From an uncultured Ruminococcus sp. (lineage in GTDB: Bacteria; Bacillota; Clostridia; Oscillospirales; Acutalibacteraceae): a stretch of DNA of 64,000 nt. Position numbers and translations under genes: made by a program. The notes under the pieces are model-generated. The model was not told the DNA's origin, ran no database searches, and was given only the letters and a program-made list of their open reading frames with translations. Shown in pieces: positions 62,669 through 64,000 of the stretch. The DNA lies in NCBI GenBank assembly GCA_902799245.1, contig CADBZY010000016.1, positions 1-64,000 of the forward strand, written 5' to 3'. The first letter of the stretch is position 1. Every line of letters begins with the position of its first letter.

Positions 62669-64000
62669 TCAATCGTACAGTTCGTCGAGCAATGCGTACA
62701 GCCCGTCGATTTTTTCCTGCATATCGGCCGCCTGCTTTGTCAGCTCCATGATTTTGGCGTAATCGGAGCTGATTTCGGGCAGCGTCATGCGCTCATTGAG
62801 TTCGGATAACTCGTTTTCCAGCCGTTCGATTTCGCTCTCGGAATTCTCTATCTGCTTCTGGCGCTTGCGTTCGGCGGCCGCAGCTTCCTTGCGCTGTTTG
62901 TAGTCATTGACGCGCTTTTCCTTCTCTTCGTTTGCGGGAGCAGGGGAGAGGTTGTTGCTTTCCGAAGGATGTGCTGCGCGGTATTCGACAAAATCATCGT
63001 AATTGCCGATGTATTCCGTGACGGAGCCGTTATCCATATAATAAATGCGGTCGGCGAGACGGTTGATGAAATATCTGTCGTGCGACACCATGAAGATAGT
63101 TCCCTCGTAGCAGGTGAGCGCCATTTCGAGAGCCTCGCGGGAGATGATGTCGAGGTGGTTGGTCGGTTCGTCGAGCAGCAGCAGATTGCAGCGGGAGAGC
63201 ATTAATTTGAGAATGGCAACCCTTGCCCTTTCGCCGCCGCTGAGATCGCCGATGCTTTTGAAAACGTCGTCCCCTTTGAAGAGAAAAGCCGCCAGCGAGG
63301 AACGCACCTCTGTTTCGGTCATGTGCGGGTATTCGTCCCAAACCTCATAGAGCACGGTCTTGGCATTGTGCAGCGACTCCTGCGTCTGGTCGTAGTAGCC
63401 TATGTCCACGTTGGAGCCGAGAGAAATATAGCCCTTCGTGCCGCCGAGACGGGAACAGAGCATTTTGAAAAGTGTCGTCTTGCCGCATCCGTTGGGACCC
63501 AACAGGAAAACTCGTTCGCCCTTTTTGATGTCGATGCTGACGTCGCGAAATATCTCCTTCGCGCCGTAGGCAAAGGCAAGGTCGGTGCCTTTGAGAACGT
63601 CGTTGCCGCTTTCGTTTTTCACCGGGAAGTGAAAGCTGAAATCCTCAGGCAGGCGATCCACCGCGACGAGCGTCTTTTTGAGTCGTTCGATCTGCTTGAG
63701 CTTGCTCTCGGCAGTGCGGATGTTCTTTTCGCGGTTCCAGCGGCGCTGCTGTTCCACAATGCCCTCAATGCGCTTGATTTCGCGGGTGGTGTTCTCGAAG
63801 TGCCGGATGGCGATCTCGCGGTTTTCGGCCTTTTTGTCGATGTAATAGCTGTAATTGCCGCCGTAGACCGTCAGCTTGGCGTTTTCCAGCTCAAAGGTTT
63901 TGTTTGTCACCCTGTCCAGAAAATATCTGTCGTGGGAAATAACAATATAGGCCCCTTTGAACGACCGGAGAAAATCCTCCAGCCATTCCACAGAGGAGAT
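62669..64000 (-). CDS. ABC-F family ATPase, partial (5' end beyond window)
   Basis: The window holds the C-terminal 444 or so codons of an ABC-F protein. Visible: Walker B end and switch of the first NBD (VISHDRYFLDRVTNKTFEL), the inter-domain linker helix pair (about residues 60-110, HFENTTREIKRIEG), the second NBD with GPNGCGKTT, LSGGERARV, LLLDEPTNHLD and VSHDRYFINRL, and a C-terminal coiled coil (KQRKEAAAAERKRQKQIENSE on). ABC-F proteins act on the ribosomal E site in translation or antibiotic resistance; the C-terminal extension resembles YdiF/Uup types. Confidence 0.92.
   Translation of the reverse strand: MSSVEWLEDFLRSFKGAYIVISHDRYFLDRVTNKTFELENAKLTVYGGNYSYYIDKKAENREIAIRHFENTTREIKRIEGIVEQQRRWNREKNIRTAESKLKQIERLKKTLVAVDRLPEDFSFHFPVKNESGNDVLKGTDLAFAYGAKEIFRDVSIDIKKGERVFLLGPNGCGKTTLFKMLCSRLGGTKGYISLGSNVDIGYYDQTQESLHNAKTVLYEVWDEYPHMTETEVRSSLAAFLFKGDDVFKSIGDLSGGERARVAILKLMLSRCNLLLLDEPTNHLDIISREALEMALTCYEGTIFMVSHDRYFINRLADRIYYMDNGSVTEYIGNYDDFVEYRAAHPSESNNLSPAPANEEKEKRVNDYKQRKEAAAAERKRQKQIENSESEIERLENELSELNERMTLPEISSDYAKIMELTKQAADMQEKIDGLYALLDELYD

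Noticed and set aside
1-64000. CRISPR array, prophage or insertion sequence
   Set aside because: No regularly spaced repeats with unique spacers, no cas, integrase, transposase or phage structural genes were seen.

Overview
The window looks like a chromosomal segment of an endospore-forming clostridium, most likely close to the Ruminococcus/Oscillospiraceae group. Reasons: a complete spoIIIAA-AH operon, Gram-positive PolC, short-form HisG with HisZ, cdaA-cdaR, a BceRS-BceAB module, strong AGGAGG-type ribosome binding sites, frequent TTG and GTG starts, and roughly even base composition. No rRNA, canonical tRNA, CRISPR, transposase or prophage was seen. The taxonomy is inferred from gene content only.

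Layout. 0-4.5 kb: polC, split by a frameshift. 4.6-14.3 kb: a rearranged histidine cluster (hisZ, hisG, an insert of three unrelated genes plus a structured non-coding RNA, hisD, hisC, hisB, a hisA-hisI fusion, a repeat element, hisE, GNAT); hisH and hisF are absent. 14.3-19 kb: BceAB-type ABC transporter with its response regulator and histidine kinase, behind a putative operator. 19.1-23.3 kb: an apparent pseudo-histidine kinase lacking the phosphoacceptor His, a large polytopic membrane protein, and a small DUF5684-like protein. 23.4-25.8 kb: cdaA and cdaR (c-di-AMP). 25.8-31.1 kb, minus strand: an envelope cluster (anchored protein, solute-binding lipoprotein, small membrane protein) plus a NusG-II-like protein and an M20 dipeptidase. 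31.2-37.5 kb: YlmC/YmxH-like protein, an orphan Wzz/BY-kinase, citrate synthase and isocitrate dehydrogenase behind a leader with an intrinsic terminator, and a ClC transporter. 37.6-44 kb: birA, a CotH/lamin-tail surface protein, deoD, and a deoB-cdd fusion. 44-50.4 kb, minus strand: HAD hydrolase, radA, and three tandem leucine-rich-repeat paralogues. 50.4-55.2 kb: DUF1858, trmK, Nif3-like, rqcH, and a pseudouridine synthase. 55.4-60.4 kb: spoIIIA operon. 60.4-64 kb, minus strand: a hypothetical gene, a PH-domain protein, mtaB, and a partial ABC-F gene.

Most genes are housekeeping or sporulation functions. The strongest leads are the structured RNA at about 8803-8982 beside a DIP1984-family gene inside the his cluster; the HisA-HisI and DeoB-Cdd fusions; the pseudokinase; the LRR triplet; leader or promoter structures before citrate synthase, the ClC gene and bceA; and several families of small dispersed repeats that supply start regions or stop codons of flanking genes. 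All calls come from reading the sequence and remembered family features; no search was run.
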